NCBI GenBank assembly: GCA_036381015.1
Contig: DASVDR010000026.1
Coordinates: forward strand, 45,237 to 109,236
From: Gammaproteobacteria bacterium
GTDB taxonomy: Bacteria > Pseudomonadota > Gammaproteobacteria > Steroidobacterales > Rariloculaceae
Length of the DNA stretch: 64,000 nucleotides
Reading direction: 5' to 3'
In this document: piece by piece, positions 17,777-26,571 of the stretch
Layout: the number at the start of each line of letters is the position of its first letter
How positions within the stretch are numbered: position 1 is the stretch's first letter
Notes under the pieces: model-generated
Databases searched by the model: none
What the model saw: the letters and a program-made list of their open reading frames with translations, nothing else
Told to the model about the DNA's origin: nothing
Translations under genes and position numbers: made by a program

Positions 17777-19211
17777 TGGCGCGCCGCCTCTCGATGCTTT
17801 CGGCCAACATGCCGGCACTCTGCTCGTCGAGGATCTGTACAACCGTTCTAGACAACGAGTTCAGCAAGGCGTTCGCGAACAGCAGCGGAATCGCGACACC
17901 GAGCCCGAGCACCGTGGCGATCATGGCCTGGCCGATACCCGTGGCCATCAGCTTCGGATCGCTCGTGCCGGCCTCGGTGATGCTCTGGAACGTGATGATC
18001 ATGCCCCAGACCGTGCCGATCAGGCCGAGCAGCGGACCGGCCGCGACCGCGAGGCGCAGGAACGCCTGGAAGCGCTCGAGCTTCGGGACCTCCCGCAGCA
18101 CGGCCTCCGAAATTCGGAGCTCCGCGACGTCCGCGTCCTCCTCGATGCGGCTCGGATCGCCCTTGAACGCCAAGAGCACACGGCCGAGCGGATTGTTCTG
18201 CCTCGGGTCGTCGAGATTCTTGAGCTGGCTGGCGACCTTGATCCGGACCGAGATCAGATGGAACAGCTGGAACAGGAAGGCCAGCGCCCCCGCGATCCCG
18301 ACCGCGATGATCACGTAGCCGACGGCCTCGCCGAGCTCGATACGCTCGATCAAGGTCGGCCGGTCGACATAAAGACCGAGAAGAACGCCGCGCGTGTAGT
18401 CGACAACGGCGGGCGCGTAGCCTTCCATCGTCCCGAGGAAGTCGGCCGCGGCCTCCATGAACTCGTTCGGGAGCTGCCGGGGAAGCACGCTCAGCGTCTC
18501 GAGCTCGGGGAGGTACGAGAGAAACCGCCCGTCGGACATCGCCGTGAAGGGACCGATCCGCACGACCTCGGCCTCGACGGGCTCGCCGCTCGGCTGGACG
18601 ACGGTCGTCGTGTAGCGAGCCACCTCGCCCTGGGCCGTCATCTCCCGGTGAATCTCGTACCAGAGCCGCTCGAGCTGCTCCGGCTTCGGCATCAGCCGGC
18701 TGTTCGAGAAGCTGCGCAGAAACTCCGCGCGCCCCTGCTGGCCTTCCGGCGCCGGAAACTGCGTGGTGATCAGCGACTGCTCCAGCACGCCGGCCGTCTC
18801 TTCGGCGACCTGCCGCGCGAGACCGAACAGCTCGGCGAGCCCGAGCTCGCGCGACTTCGCGTTCAGCTGACTGTTCAGATCGGTGATCCGAAGCTCGTTC
18901 GCAGAGAATTGGTCGGAGAGCATCATCGATGCGGCCGCGACCTCATCACGCTGGGTCTCGGCTTCCTCGAGCATGGCTTGCTGCTCGTCCTCGGAAGCGG
19001 CGTTGAATTCCGCGACCCGCGATTCGAACAGCCGCCGCTCGGCCTCGCTGGCGGCCGCGACATGGTCGAGCAGCTCGTCCAGCGAGCTTGCCGGCGCGGC
19101 CGCCGCCGTGGTAGTCGTAGACTGCTGCGCAGCCGCCGGGGCCGAAAGCCCGGCCGCGAGCGCAAAGCCGGTTGCAATCGCGGCGCCGAATACCTTGGAC
19201 GCGCCCCTCAT
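17769..19211 (-). CDS. TtpC-like ExbB/TolQ-family protein with long periplasmic domain (copy 1)
   Basis: 480 aa. Signal peptide (MRGASKVFGAAIATG... ending AAAQQ), coiled coil (about 45-130), periplasmic domain, then a membrane helix (about 300-325) and the ExbB/TolQ channel core (FLRLAVAAGPLLGLIGTVWG). Paralogous to the 12220-13788 protein over its whole length. The ATG overlaps the DUF3450 stop (ATGA). With DUF3450 it forms the first of two identical gene pairs bracketing exbB-exbD-exbD-tonB-TPR. Confidence 0.9.
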   Translation of the reverse strand: MRGASKVFGAAIATGFALAAGLSAPAAAQQSTTTTAAAAPASSLDELLDHVAAASEAERRLFESRVAEFNAASEDEQQAMLEEAETQRDEVAAASMMLSDQFSANELRITDLNSQLNAKSRELGLAELFGLARQVAEETAGVLEQSLITTQFPAPEGQQGRAEFLRSFSNSRLMPKPEQLERLWYEIHREMTAQGEVARYTTTVVQPSGEPVEAEVVRIGPFTAMSDGRFLSYLPELETLSVLPRQLPNEFMEAAADFLGTMEGYAPAVVDYTRGVLLGLYVDRPTLIERIELGEAVGYVIIAVGIAGALAFLFQLFHLISVRIKVASQLKNLDDPRQNNPLGRVLLAFKGDPSRIEEDADVAELRISEAVLREVPKLERFQAFLRLAVAAGPLLGLIGTVWGMIITFQSITEAGTSDPKLMATGIGQAMIATVLGLGVAIPLLFANALLNSLSRTVVQILDEQSAGMLAESIERRRANA

Positions 19212-20029
19212 GACTGCGCCTCCTGCGGGGCCGGGACCGGCACGATCAGGAGCTCGGGCGCAATGTCGCCGTTCGCGACGCGCAGCGCCTGCTCCACCCT
19301 CTCCGCATAGCTGTCGTCCACGACCCACTCCCTTTGCCGTGCATCCCAATAGCCGGTCTCCGATCCATCGAGCGTGCGATACATCAATGAGACACGCCCG
19401 ACCTTGACGAACTCGACCGTACGCGCGTCGGGCCCGTCGCCCAACCGCCCTTCATAGGCCTCGAGGGTATTGCCATACTCGAGCTCGATCTGATAGGCCT
19501 CGAGAATCAAGCGATACTTCTCCGAGATCGGGACATCGGCGCGCGCCAGGAGGTTCTTCAGGTTCTGCACGCGAGCCTGGCGTTCCCTGAGCAGAAACGG
19601 CACGTCGAGCGCCACGAACTGCTCGAGCGCGGCGACCATCTGCTCCATCAGCGGCTGGATCTCCCGGTTCGTGGTCTCGATCTCGAGGAGCTGCCGCTCG
19701 ATGGAAGCGATCTCCTCTTCTTGAGACTGGACCTGAGCGGCCAGCTGCTCGTTGTATTTCTCGAGGCTCTCCGCCTCCGCCGTCGCCTGCGCATAACGTG
19801 AGGCCGCATCAAGCGTGCGCTCGCGGATCGAGTCGATGCGCTCTTGAGACTCGGCCGCTGCGCGGTCAACTTCCGCCTGAGCAGTGAGCACGCGATCGAC
19901 CTGGGCCCAGACGGGCCCGACAAGCGCGACCGCCGCCGCCACCGTCAATGCGATCGCCGCCCGTCGCGACGGCGGCTGACCGAGACGTCGTGCATGTCGC
20001 CCCGCGAAGTGCGAACTGAACGCAATCAT
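19208..20029 (-). CDS. DUF3450 periplasmic coiled-coil protein (copy 1)
   Basis: 273 aa. Signal peptide at about 25-48 (RRAAIALTVAAAVALVGPVWAQ), long coiled coil to about 165, then the DUF3450 C-terminal region with RVSLMYRTLDGSETGYWDA. ATG at 20029 chosen because GGGGAG lies seven bases upstream; longer upstream readings lack protein character. First gene of the TonB operon. Close relative of the 13785-14474 protein. Confidence 0.88.
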   Translation of the reverse strand: MIAFSSHFAGRHARRLGQPPSRRAAIALTVAAAVALVGPVWAQVDRVLTAQAEVDRAAAESQERIDSIRERTLDAASRYAQATAEAESLEKYNEQLAAQVQSQEEEIASIERQLLEIETTNREIQPLMEQMVAALEQFVALDVPFLLRERQARVQNLKNLLARADVPISEKYRLILEAYQIELEYGNTLEAYEGRLGDGPDARTVEFVKVGRVSLMYRTLDGSETGYWDARQREWVVDDSYAERVEQALRVANGDIAPELLIVPVPAPQEAQS

Positions 20030-20393
20030 CGAAACTCCCCTCGACATCAAACTCAGTAATCGGCCGACCGGATTCGACCCTGTCCGGCGGACAGCCAGCT
20101 TGCGCGCGGCGCAGATTGGAAATCCATTCGAATTCGGCGGTGTGGGCGTAGGAATTTCATAAGCGCGATTGAGTGCTTTTGCACCGTGAAAGTCAACACT
20201 CTCGAAGACCCCCTGCGAGTTACCTTCTGATTCTAGGTATAATCCAGCGGGACTGCAACGGGTCCCGCAGACCGACCGGTGCCTCCCGAGGCCCGATTCT
20301 ATGCCTTCTTTATGGGCCTGCCACCATGCCGGCATGGATTTCCTATCTACCTTACCTCACCTTTGCGTCTTGCGCTAACCTTCTGGAAAGCAC
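20030..20393. other. 364-bp divergent promoter region
   Basis: Lies between the TonB operon (leftward) and the sensor kinase gene (rightward) and is less GC-rich than its surroundings. On the minus strand, TTGACT (20191-20196) with a 17-bp spacer to CTCAAT (20168-20173) is a candidate promoter for the TonB operon with a leader of about 130 nt. On the plus strand, TATAAT at 20238-20243 is a perfect -10 box but lacks a good -35, so a regulated promoter is possible. No open reading frame of merit. Confidence 0.5.
20168..20196 (-). promoter_or_regulatory. candidate promoter for TonB/DUF3450 operon
   Basis: The -35 box TTGACT and -10 box CTCAAT are separated by 17 bp on the minus strand, about 140 bp before the first gene. 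The -35 is strong and the -10 weak. Confidence 0.35.
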
Positions 20394-21998
20394 GTGCCCC
20401 CGAATCGGATGAACGAGCTGGAAGGTCCTCACCCGCTCCACCGGGCAAGTGCCCGGATCGGGGGCCTGTCGAAGCGCTTCGAGCCGCTCCACCGGGTGCC
20501 CAGGTCGCTGCGGACCGGCCTTGCCGCGGCGGCCGTCTGCACCGCGGCGGTCGGGGTCGCCCTCGCCATCGGGCTGACGGTACAGCATTTTCTCGCCGTG
20601 CCGAACGTCCTGCTGGTTTTCCTGCCGGTCGTGCTGTTCGCCGCCGTCCGCTACGGCTTCGTCGCGTCCTCGCTCACGTCCTTGCTGAGCGTCGCGGCGA
20701 CGAGCTACTTCAGCGACCCGGCGTATTCCTTCGAGCTCTCCGACCGGGGGAACCTCTGGGCGCTGCTGATGTTCATGCTCGTGGCCGCCTACACGAGCAA
20801 TCTGGCCGCCAAGATTCAGCAGCGGGCCGCCGCCGAGCGCCGCCACAGCAGGCTGATCGAGCAGCTCTACCAGCTCAGCTCGCGCCTCGCCGCGCTGTCG
20901 GGGGTCGACGAGCTGGCCGTCGAGGCCGCGAAGCAGGTCCACTCGATGCTTCGCGCGGATGCGGTCGTGTTGACGCACGAGAACGGCGCGCTCAGGCCGC
21001 GCTCGCCGTCGGCTCTCATCCCGCCCGGCGAGCTGCTCGCCGCCACCTGGTGCTACGAGCAGGGGCGGCCGGCCGGATCGGGCACGCCGGTGTTCAGCGG
21101 CGCCTCGCACCGGTACCTGCCGCTCGACACCGGCCGCGGCACGGTCGGGGTGCTCGGATTGCGGCGCAGCAAGAGCGATCCCCCGCTCACGGCGGACGAG
21201 ACGCGCCTGCTCGAGGCGCTGTGCCACCAGGTGGCCATGAGCCTCGACCGCGCGAAGCTCGCGGACGAGATGCATTCGGCGATGATGCTCGCGGAGACCG
21301 AGAAGCTGCGCACGGCGCTCCTCACGTCCATTTCCCACGACCTGAAGACGCCGCTCGCGTCGATCCTCGGCAACGTCAGCAGCCTCCGGCAGTACTGGCC
21401 CCTGTACGACGAGGCCACGCGGGCGGAGATGCTGGCCAATGCGGAGGACGAGACGCTGCGGCTCGGCCAGTTCGTCGAGAACCTGCTTCAAATGACGCGG
21501 ATCGACGCCGGCGCCCTGCGGCCGAACATCGAGGACGTCGACGTCTCGGACCTGATCGGCTCCGCGCTCCAGCGAACGGAGAAGCAGACCGCGGGCCACG
21601 TCGTGCGCACGGAGCTGCCCGAGGAGCTGCCGATGGTTCCGCTCGACTTCGTGCTCGCCGAGCACGTCCTCGTGAACCTGCTCGACAACGCGGCGAAGTA
21701 CTCGCCGCAGGGCTCGCCGATCGAGGTCGCCGTCGCCGACGACGGCGACGAGCTGCGCCTCACCGTCACCGACTGCGGCCCGGGCATCCCGGAGGAGGAT
21801 CTCGAGCGCATCTTCGAGCGCTTCTTCCGCGCGCGCGTCGCGGACCATCGCCGGGCGGGCGCCGGGCTGGGGCTTGCGATCTGCAAGGGGTTCGTCGAGG
21901 CCATGGGCGGGAAGATCAGCGCCCGAAATCGGACGGACCGCAGCGGCGCCGTCTTCACCGTGGCCGTGGCGAAAACCCGGGGCGAGAGGCGTCGATGA
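20394..21998 (+). CDS. KdpD-type sensor histidine kinase lacking the KdpD/USP N-terminal domains
   Basis: 534 aa. Order: four membrane helices of a DUF4118-like sensor (about 43-140), a GAF-like region (about 160-285), dimerisation domain with the phospho-acceptor His315 (SISHDLKTPLAS), and an ATPase domain with N box (LLDNAAKYS), G1 (DCGPGIP), F box (FERFFR) and G2 (GAGLGLAI). This matches the C-terminal half of KdpD; the N-terminal cytoplasmic KdpD and universal-stress domains are absent. No kdpFABC genes are nearby, so a potassium role is uncertain. GTG start listed; ATG at 20409 is an alternative. It overlaps the response regulator by 4 bp. Confidence 0.88.
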   Translation: MPPNRMNELEGPHPLHRASARIGGLSKRFEPLHRVPRSLRTGLAAAAVCTAAVGVALAIGLTVQHFLAVPNVLLVFLPVVLFAAVRYGFVASSLTSLLSVAATSYFSDPAYSFELSDRGNLWALLMFMLVAAYTSNLAAKIQQRAAAERRHSRLIEQLYQLSSRLAALSGVDELAVEAAKQVHSMLRADAVVLTHENGALRPRSPSALIPPGELLAATWCYEQGRPAGSGTPVFSGASHRYLPLDTGRGTVGVLGLRRSKSDPPLTADETRLLEALCHQVAMSLDRAKLADEMHSAMMLAETEKLRTALLTSISHDLKTPLASILGNVSSLRQYWPLYDEATRAEMLANAEDETLRLGQFVENLLQMTRIDAGALRPNIEDVDVSDLIGSALQRTEKQTAGHVVRTELPEELPMVPLDFVLAEHVLVNLLDNAAKYSPQGSPIEVAVADDGDELRLTVTDCGPGIPEEDLERIFERFFRARVADHRRAGAGLGLAICKGFVEAMGGKISARNRTDRSGAVFTVAVAKTRGERRR

Positions 21999-22693
21999 CC
22001 GCCGCGGGCGACATTCGCGTCCTGATCATCGAGGACGACCCGGCGATCCAGCGGTTCCTGCGCAACACGCTGCGCGTGCAGCACTACGACGTGCGCGAGG
22101 CGGAAAGCGGCGGAGAAGGGCTGTCGTTGGCCCGGCAGCTGAATCCGGAAATCGTGATTCTCGACCTCGGGCTGCCGGACATGGACGGCATGGACGTGAT
22201 CAGGCGCATCCGCGAGTTCTCGAGAATGCCGATCGTCGTGCTCTCGAGCCGCAACGACGAAGCGGGGAAAGTCGAGGCGCTCGACCTCGGCGCCGACGAC
22301 TACGTGTCGAAGCCGTTCGGCGTGCAGGAGCTGATGGCACGGCTGCGCACGGCGGTACGCCATCGCTTCGCGGCCGAAGGCAGCGCGCCGATCTTCACGA
22401 GCGGCGGGCTGGTCGTCGACCTGACCCGGCGGCTCGTGACGGTCGAAGGCCGCGAGGTGAAGCTCTCGAGAAAGGAGTACGACATCCTTCGCGAGCTCGT
22501 GATCCACGCCGGCAAGGTGCTGACGCACCGTCACCTGCTGCGCGTCGCGTGGGGCAGCGAGACGGGCGCGGACGTGCAGTATCTGCGCGTCTACATTCGC
22601 CAGATCCGGCAGAAGCTCGAGCGCTCCACCGAGCAGCCGCGGTACGTGCTGACCGAGCCGGGCGTCGGCTATCGCCTCCAGGTTCTGGACTGA
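21995..22693 (+). CDS. KdpE-type OmpR-family response regulator
   Basis: 232 aa. Receiver domain with acidic pair D14-D15 (IIEDDPA), phospho-acceptor Asp57 (ILDLGLP), the conserved Ser/Thr region (VLSSRND) and Lys107 (SKPFG), followed by an OmpR winged-helix DNA-binding domain (KEYDILRELVIHAGKVLTHR; YIRQIRQKLE). Partner of the kinase immediately upstream (ATGA overlap). Target genes are not evident here: the gene downstream is on the other strand. Confidence 0.92.
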   Translation: MTAAGDIRVLIIEDDPAIQRFLRNTLRVQHYDVREAESGGEGLSLARQLNPEIVILDLGLPDMDGMDVIRRIREFSRMPIVVLSSRNDEAGKVEALDLGADDYVSKPFGVQELMARLRTAVRHRFAAEGSAPIFTSGGLVVDLTRRLVTVEGREVKLSRKEYDILRELVIHAGKVLTHRHLLRVAWGSETGADVQYLRVYIRQIRQKLERSTEQPRYVLTEPGVGYRLQVLD

Positions 22694-22736
22694 GCCGGTC
22701 CCCCGAGTCCGCGCCCCGCGGCCGCCACCTCCCCTT

Positions 22737-24137
22737 TCAGTCCGGCTCGGGCAGCGTTTCCGGCACGCCGCTCGGGCGCAGCCAGTAGTAGAGCGCCACG
22801 ATCACGGCGATCAGCCCGGCCGCCACGGCGGCGCCGACCCAGCTCTCGGTGGGGTCGTTGATCATGCGCGCGATCCGGGCGACGACGAGCCCGCCGCAGG
22901 CGAGCACGCCGAGCGCCGGCACGGCGATCGGTACCTCGAACCTGCTCCGAGGCTCGTTCGCCCGAAGCTTCAACACGATCAGCGCAGCGTTCACGAGGCA
23001 GAAGACGAAGAGCAGCAGCAGGCTCGTGGCCGATGCGAGCTGGGAGATGTTGCCGATCGCGGCGAGCGCCACGACGAGCACGAGCAGCGTCAGAATCGCC
23101 AGGTGCGGCGTACGCGCGCGGGCATGCACGCGCGCGAGCGGGGCCGGCAGGAGGCGCTGCTTCGCCATGCCGTAGAGCAGGCGCGAGCCCATGATGTAGT
23201 TGATCAGCACGGTATTCGCTACCGCGAAGAGCGTGACGAACGCGAAGACCCACTCGGGCAGCCATGGCGCCGCACGGGCCGTGATCTGCTGAAGCGGCGC
23301 GCCGCGGCTCGCGTCCGCGAGGTCCGCGTAATGGACGACCGAGACGGCGGTGACCGCGACCGCGAGATACAAGATCGCCGTGACGGCGACGGCGATCACG
23401 ATGCCGCGAGGCATCGTACGCTCCGGCTCCTTCACCTCCTCGGCGACGTTCAGCATGTCCTCGAAGCCGACGAACGAAAAGAAAGTGAGGACCGCCCCGG
23501 ACGCGACGAGCGAGAGGTCCAGCGCGCCGGCGCCTCCGCCGGCTGGAGACGGCGGCGTCGCGAGATAGTCGACGCTTCCCCAGAAACGGATGCCGACGGC
23601 GATCACGAAGACGAGGCCCGAGACCTCGACGGCCGTGCAGACCCAGTTCGCGAGGATCGATTCGCGGATCCCGATGAAGTTGACGAAAGCGACGGCACCG
23701 ATGAACGCGAGCAGCGCCATCCACGGCTCGGTCGCCGACAGGAGCGGCACGCCGTCCAGGAACGTCGCGAGCGTCGTCGCGAAGACGTTGCTGCTGGTCG
23801 CCATGGACGTCAGGCCGGATGCGGCGACCGCGAGGCCGACCACATACGCGAGAAACGCCCCGCGGTAGGCGCGGTGGACGATGTACGCGGCACCGCCCGC
23901 GTGGGGATACCGCGACGCGAGCGACGCATAGGAAAGACCGGTGAGCATGGCCGCGATCATCGAGCCGATGAACGCGATCCACACCGCGTTGCCCATCCTC
24001 CCGGCCGCGACGCCGATCGTGCCGTAGATGCCCGAGCCGACCATGTCGCCGACGCCGTAGACGATCAGGCTCAGAAGCCCCACCCTGCGCGCGAGCTGCG
24101 GCGCGGCCGCGCCGACGGTCTTTCCGGAATCGTTCAT
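22737..24137 (-). CDS. APC-superfamily amino acid/amine permease
   Basis: 466 aa inner-membrane protein with about 12-13 predicted helices. The first helix carries the family GVGDMVGSGIYGTIG motif (GSGI loop), and helix 6-8 regions show SFVGFEDMLNVAEEVKEPER, typical of the APC family. It transports amino acids, polyamines or similar solutes by proton coupling; the substrate cannot be read. The start MNDSGKT is preferred to an upstream one because the extension is not protein-like. It converges with the response regulator gene with a 43-bp gap. Confidence 0.9.
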   Translation of the reverse strand: MNDSGKTVGAAAPQLARRVGLLSLIVYGVGDMVGSGIYGTIGVAAGRMGNAVWIAFIGSMIAAMLTGLSYASLASRYPHAGGAAYIVHRAYRGAFLAYVVGLAVAASGLTSMATSSNVFATTLATFLDGVPLLSATEPWMALLAFIGAVAFVNFIGIRESILANWVCTAVEVSGLVFVIAVGIRFWGSVDYLATPPSPAGGGAGALDLSLVASGAVLTFFSFVGFEDMLNVAEEVKEPERTMPRGIVIAVAVTAILYLAVAVTAVSVVHYADLADASRGAPLQQITARAAPWLPEWVFAFVTLFAVANTVLINYIMGSRLLYGMAKQRLLPAPLARVHARARTPHLAILTLLVLVVALAAIGNISQLASATSLLLLFVFCLVNAALIVLKLRANEPRSRFEVPIAVPALGVLACGGLVVARIARMINDPTESWVGAAVAAGLIAVIVALYYWLRPSGVPETLPEPD

Positions 24138-24315
24138 CACACCCCAAGTGCGGCGCCACGGTAATCGTGACTCGTCCCCGGTGGAGCTCGGCGGTCTCCC
24201 GCGCGCCGAGCGCATTAGCGCGCCATTCTAACCACATGAGCGCGGCCGACGGCCTCGCGTTGCCCGCGCTCCGAAATTGACCTAACCTCCCGACGGCCGC
24301 AGAAGGCGGCGCGCT

Positions 24316-25452
24316 ATGGGCTCGAACCGTCCGCGAATGAACGGGTCTTCACCGCACCCGCCCTATCGAGCCGACCATGTCGGCAGTCTGCTCCGGCCGG
24401 CCGCGGTCAAACGGGCGCGCGCGGATCTTGCCGCCGGCAGGATCGACCGCGAGCGCCTGCGGGAAATCGAGAACGAGTGCATCGCGGCCGTAGTCCGCAA
24501 GCAGCGCGACCTCGGCCTCCGCGCCTGCACCGACGGCGAGCTCCGCAGGTCGTGGTGGCACTTCGACTTCCTCGCGGGCCTCGACGGCGTCGAGCTGACG
24601 CACGGCAGGAAGCAGATCCGTTTTCACGGCATCGAGACGAAGAGCGAGAACATCGCCGTCACCGGCCGCGTCCGCTTCTCGTCGCACCCGATGCTCGCCG
24701 ACTTCGCGTACCTGCACGAGGTCGCGGGCACCGCGGCGAAGCTCACGCTGCCCGGTCCGCCGGTCCTGCACTTCCGCGGCGGCAGAGAATCGATCGACTC
24801 CGAGGTCTATCCCGACCTCGATGCGTTCTTCGAGGATACGACCGCGGCCTACCGCAAGGTGCTCGCCGCCTTTTACGACGCCGGCTGCCGCTACCTGCAG
24901 TTCGACGACACCGTCTGGGGGTACCTCTGCTCGGAGAAGGAGCGGGCCGAGTCCAGGGCCCGCGGCGACGATCCGGGGCGCCTGCCGGCGATCTACGCCG
25001 ACATGATCAACCGCGTGCTCGCCGACAAGCCGCCGGACATGTTCGTCACCACGCACGTCTGCCGCGGCAACTTTCGCTCGAGCTGGATCTCCGAAGGCGG
25101 CTACGAGCCGGTCGCCGAGACGCTGCTCGCCGGCATCGACTACGACGGGTACTTTCTCGAGTACGACACCGAGCGGGCGGGCGGTTTCGAGCCGCTGCGC
25201 TTCCTGCCGAAGGGGCGCAAGCGCGTCGTGCTCGGCCTCGTCACGACGAAGTCCGGGCGCCTCGAGTCCGCCGCCGCAATCGCGCGGCGCATCGACGAGG
25301 CAGCCCGCTTCGCGCCGCTCGAGCAGCTCTGCGTCAGCCCGCAATGCGGGTTCGCCTCCACGGAGGAAGGCAACTTGCTGACGGAGGACGAGCAGTGGCG
25401 CAAGCTCGAGCTCGTGGTCGACGTGGCTCGGCGCGTCTGGGCCGACGCCTGA
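24316..25452 (+). CDS. standalone MetE C-terminal-like zinc methyltransferase
   Basis: 378 aa. Cobalamin-independent methionine synthase family without the N-terminal MetE domain. Zinc ligands are all visible: H247 and C249 (THVCRG), E282 (FLEYD) and C344 (SPQCGF). Near the N-terminus, DHVGSLLRP is the usual start of standalone family members. The catalytic fold can move a methyl group to a thiol, but the donor and acceptor are unknown for most such proteins. ATG at 24316 with AGAAGG about nine bases upstream. Second of three in this window. Downstream lies a secreted-protein operon with a 120-bp gap, so co-transcription is possible. Confidence 0.88.
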   Translation: MGSNRPRMNGSSPHPPYRADHVGSLLRPAAVKRARADLAAGRIDRERLREIENECIAAVVRKQRDLGLRACTDGELRRSWWHFDFLAGLDGVELTHGRKQIRFHGIETKSENIAVTGRVRFSSHPMLADFAYLHEVAGTAAKLTLPGPPVLHFRGGRESIDSEVYPDLDAFFEDTTAAYRKVLAAFYDAGCRYLQFDDTVWGYLCSEKERAESRARGDDPGRLPAIYADMINRVLADKPPDMFVTTHVCRGNFRSSWISEGGYEPVAETLLAGIDYDGYFLEYDTERAGGFEPLRFLPKGRKRVVLGLVTTKSGRLESAAAIARRIDEAARFAPLEQLCVSPQCGFASTEEGNLLTEDEQWRKLELVVDVARRVWADA

Positions 25453-25573
25453 GGGTCCGATCTCCATCGGCAGTCGCGGGCGGCGCTTTGGTTGCCGGTC
25501 CCGGAGGCCACGGCTAACATGCCTCGCACGGGCCCGAGAAGGCCGCGACCCGGCTTGGCGCGGCCCTTTGAAG

Positions 25574-26563
25574 ATGAACGATCGCCTCGACACACGATGC
25601 GCCGCTCGCGCACCCGGGCGCGAGGTCTTTCCCCCGCTCCGAGCCGCTGTCCCGCCCTCCGACCGCGAGCCGCGGCGCACGTGCCGGCGCGAGGACAGGC
25701 TCGGGCTCCAGGGCCTCGTCGCGGCGCTCGCCGCGCTGCTCGCGGCCGTCCTGCCGCCCGCCGCCGCCGCACAGATGGATTTCTCGGGCGAGTGGGCGGT
25801 GGTCCGCTCTCAGGACAACACCGACAACCCGCACCTTGGCGAGTACGTCGGGCTGCCTCTGAGCCGCGAAGCGATCCGCAGGGCCGAGATCTGGGACGCG
25901 TCGATCCAATCGCTGCCCGAATGGCAGTGTCGGCCCCATTCGGGCGCCTACATCAAGAGAGGGCCGTCGAACCTCAGAATCTGGAAAGAGGTGGACCCGG
26001 CGTCGCGCGAGATCGTCGCGTTTCATGCGGAATGGCTGCGGTCCGTGAGCACACCGATCTACATGGACGGACGCCCGCACCCGCCGGAACATGCCGGGCA
26101 CACGTGGGGCGGATTCTCGACGGGAGAGTTTCAGGGCGACCGGCTGAAGGTCCGCACGACGCATCTGAAGGAGGACTACTACCGCCGCAACGGCGTGCCG
26201 CAAAGCGATCTCGCGACGCTCACCGAGTACTTGATTCGACGCCGCTTCGACGGCGAGGACTACTTGACGTGGGTGGTCGTCGCTTACGACCCGGTGTATC
26301 TGACGGAGCCGCTGATTCGCAGCACGGAGTACCGCCTCGATCTCAACCAGCGCATCCCGCCGTATCCATGCACCGTCGTCACCGAGGTCGTCCGACCGGA
26401 GGGGTACGTGCCGCACTACCTGCCGGGCACGAACGATCAGATCTACAGCTTCAGCGACGCGTACGACCTGCCGCGCAGCCTCTACTTCGACGGCGCGGCG
26501 ACGATGTATCCCGAGTATCGGCTGAGGCTCCAGCAGGCGCGCGAAGCCGAGGCGCCGAATTGA
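25574..26563 (+). CDS. secreted protein of unknown function (paralogue A)
   Basis: 329 aa. A long basic N-terminal extension precedes a strong hydrophobic export signal (about 45-68, ending AAAAQ). The mature part has no family I can name. It shares a block with the protein at 28139: KVRTTHLKEDYYRRNGVP... TEY... DPVYLTEPLIR, which reads KVDTTHLRPGYLRKNGVP... TEY... DPTYLAEHFVR there, so the two are paralogues. First gene of a four-gene operon with a metallo-beta-lactamase-like and a DUF6152 gene. The start is uncertain: ATG at 25574 (or TTG at 25568), with no clear ribosome-binding site. Confidence 0.7.
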   Translation: MNDRLDTRCAARAPGREVFPPLRAAVPPSDREPRRTCRREDRLGLQGLVAALAALLAAVLPPAAAAQMDFSGEWAVVRSQDNTDNPHLGEYVGLPLSREAIRRAEIWDASIQSLPEWQCRPHSGAYIKRGPSNLRIWKEVDPASREIVAFHAEWLRSVSTPIYMDGRPHPPEHAGHTWGGFSTGEFQGDRLKVRTTHLKEDYYRRNGVPQSDLATLTEYLIRRRFDGEDYLTWVVVAYDPVYLTEPLIRSTEYRLDLNQRIPPYPCTVVTEVVRPEGYVPHYLPGTNDQIYSFSDAYDLPRSLYFDGAATMYPEYRLRLQQAREAEAPN

Positions 26564-26571
26564 GACGGCGG

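Noticed and set aside
20279-21994. Open frame running upstream in phase with the response regulator through the kinase gene
   Set aside because: It lies over the real kinase in another frame; the protein-like part begins only at the ATG at 21995 where the regulator starts.
22694-22736. Intrinsic terminator between the response regulator and APC permease genes
   Set aside because: The 43-bp gap is GC-rich but has no stable stem followed by a U-run.
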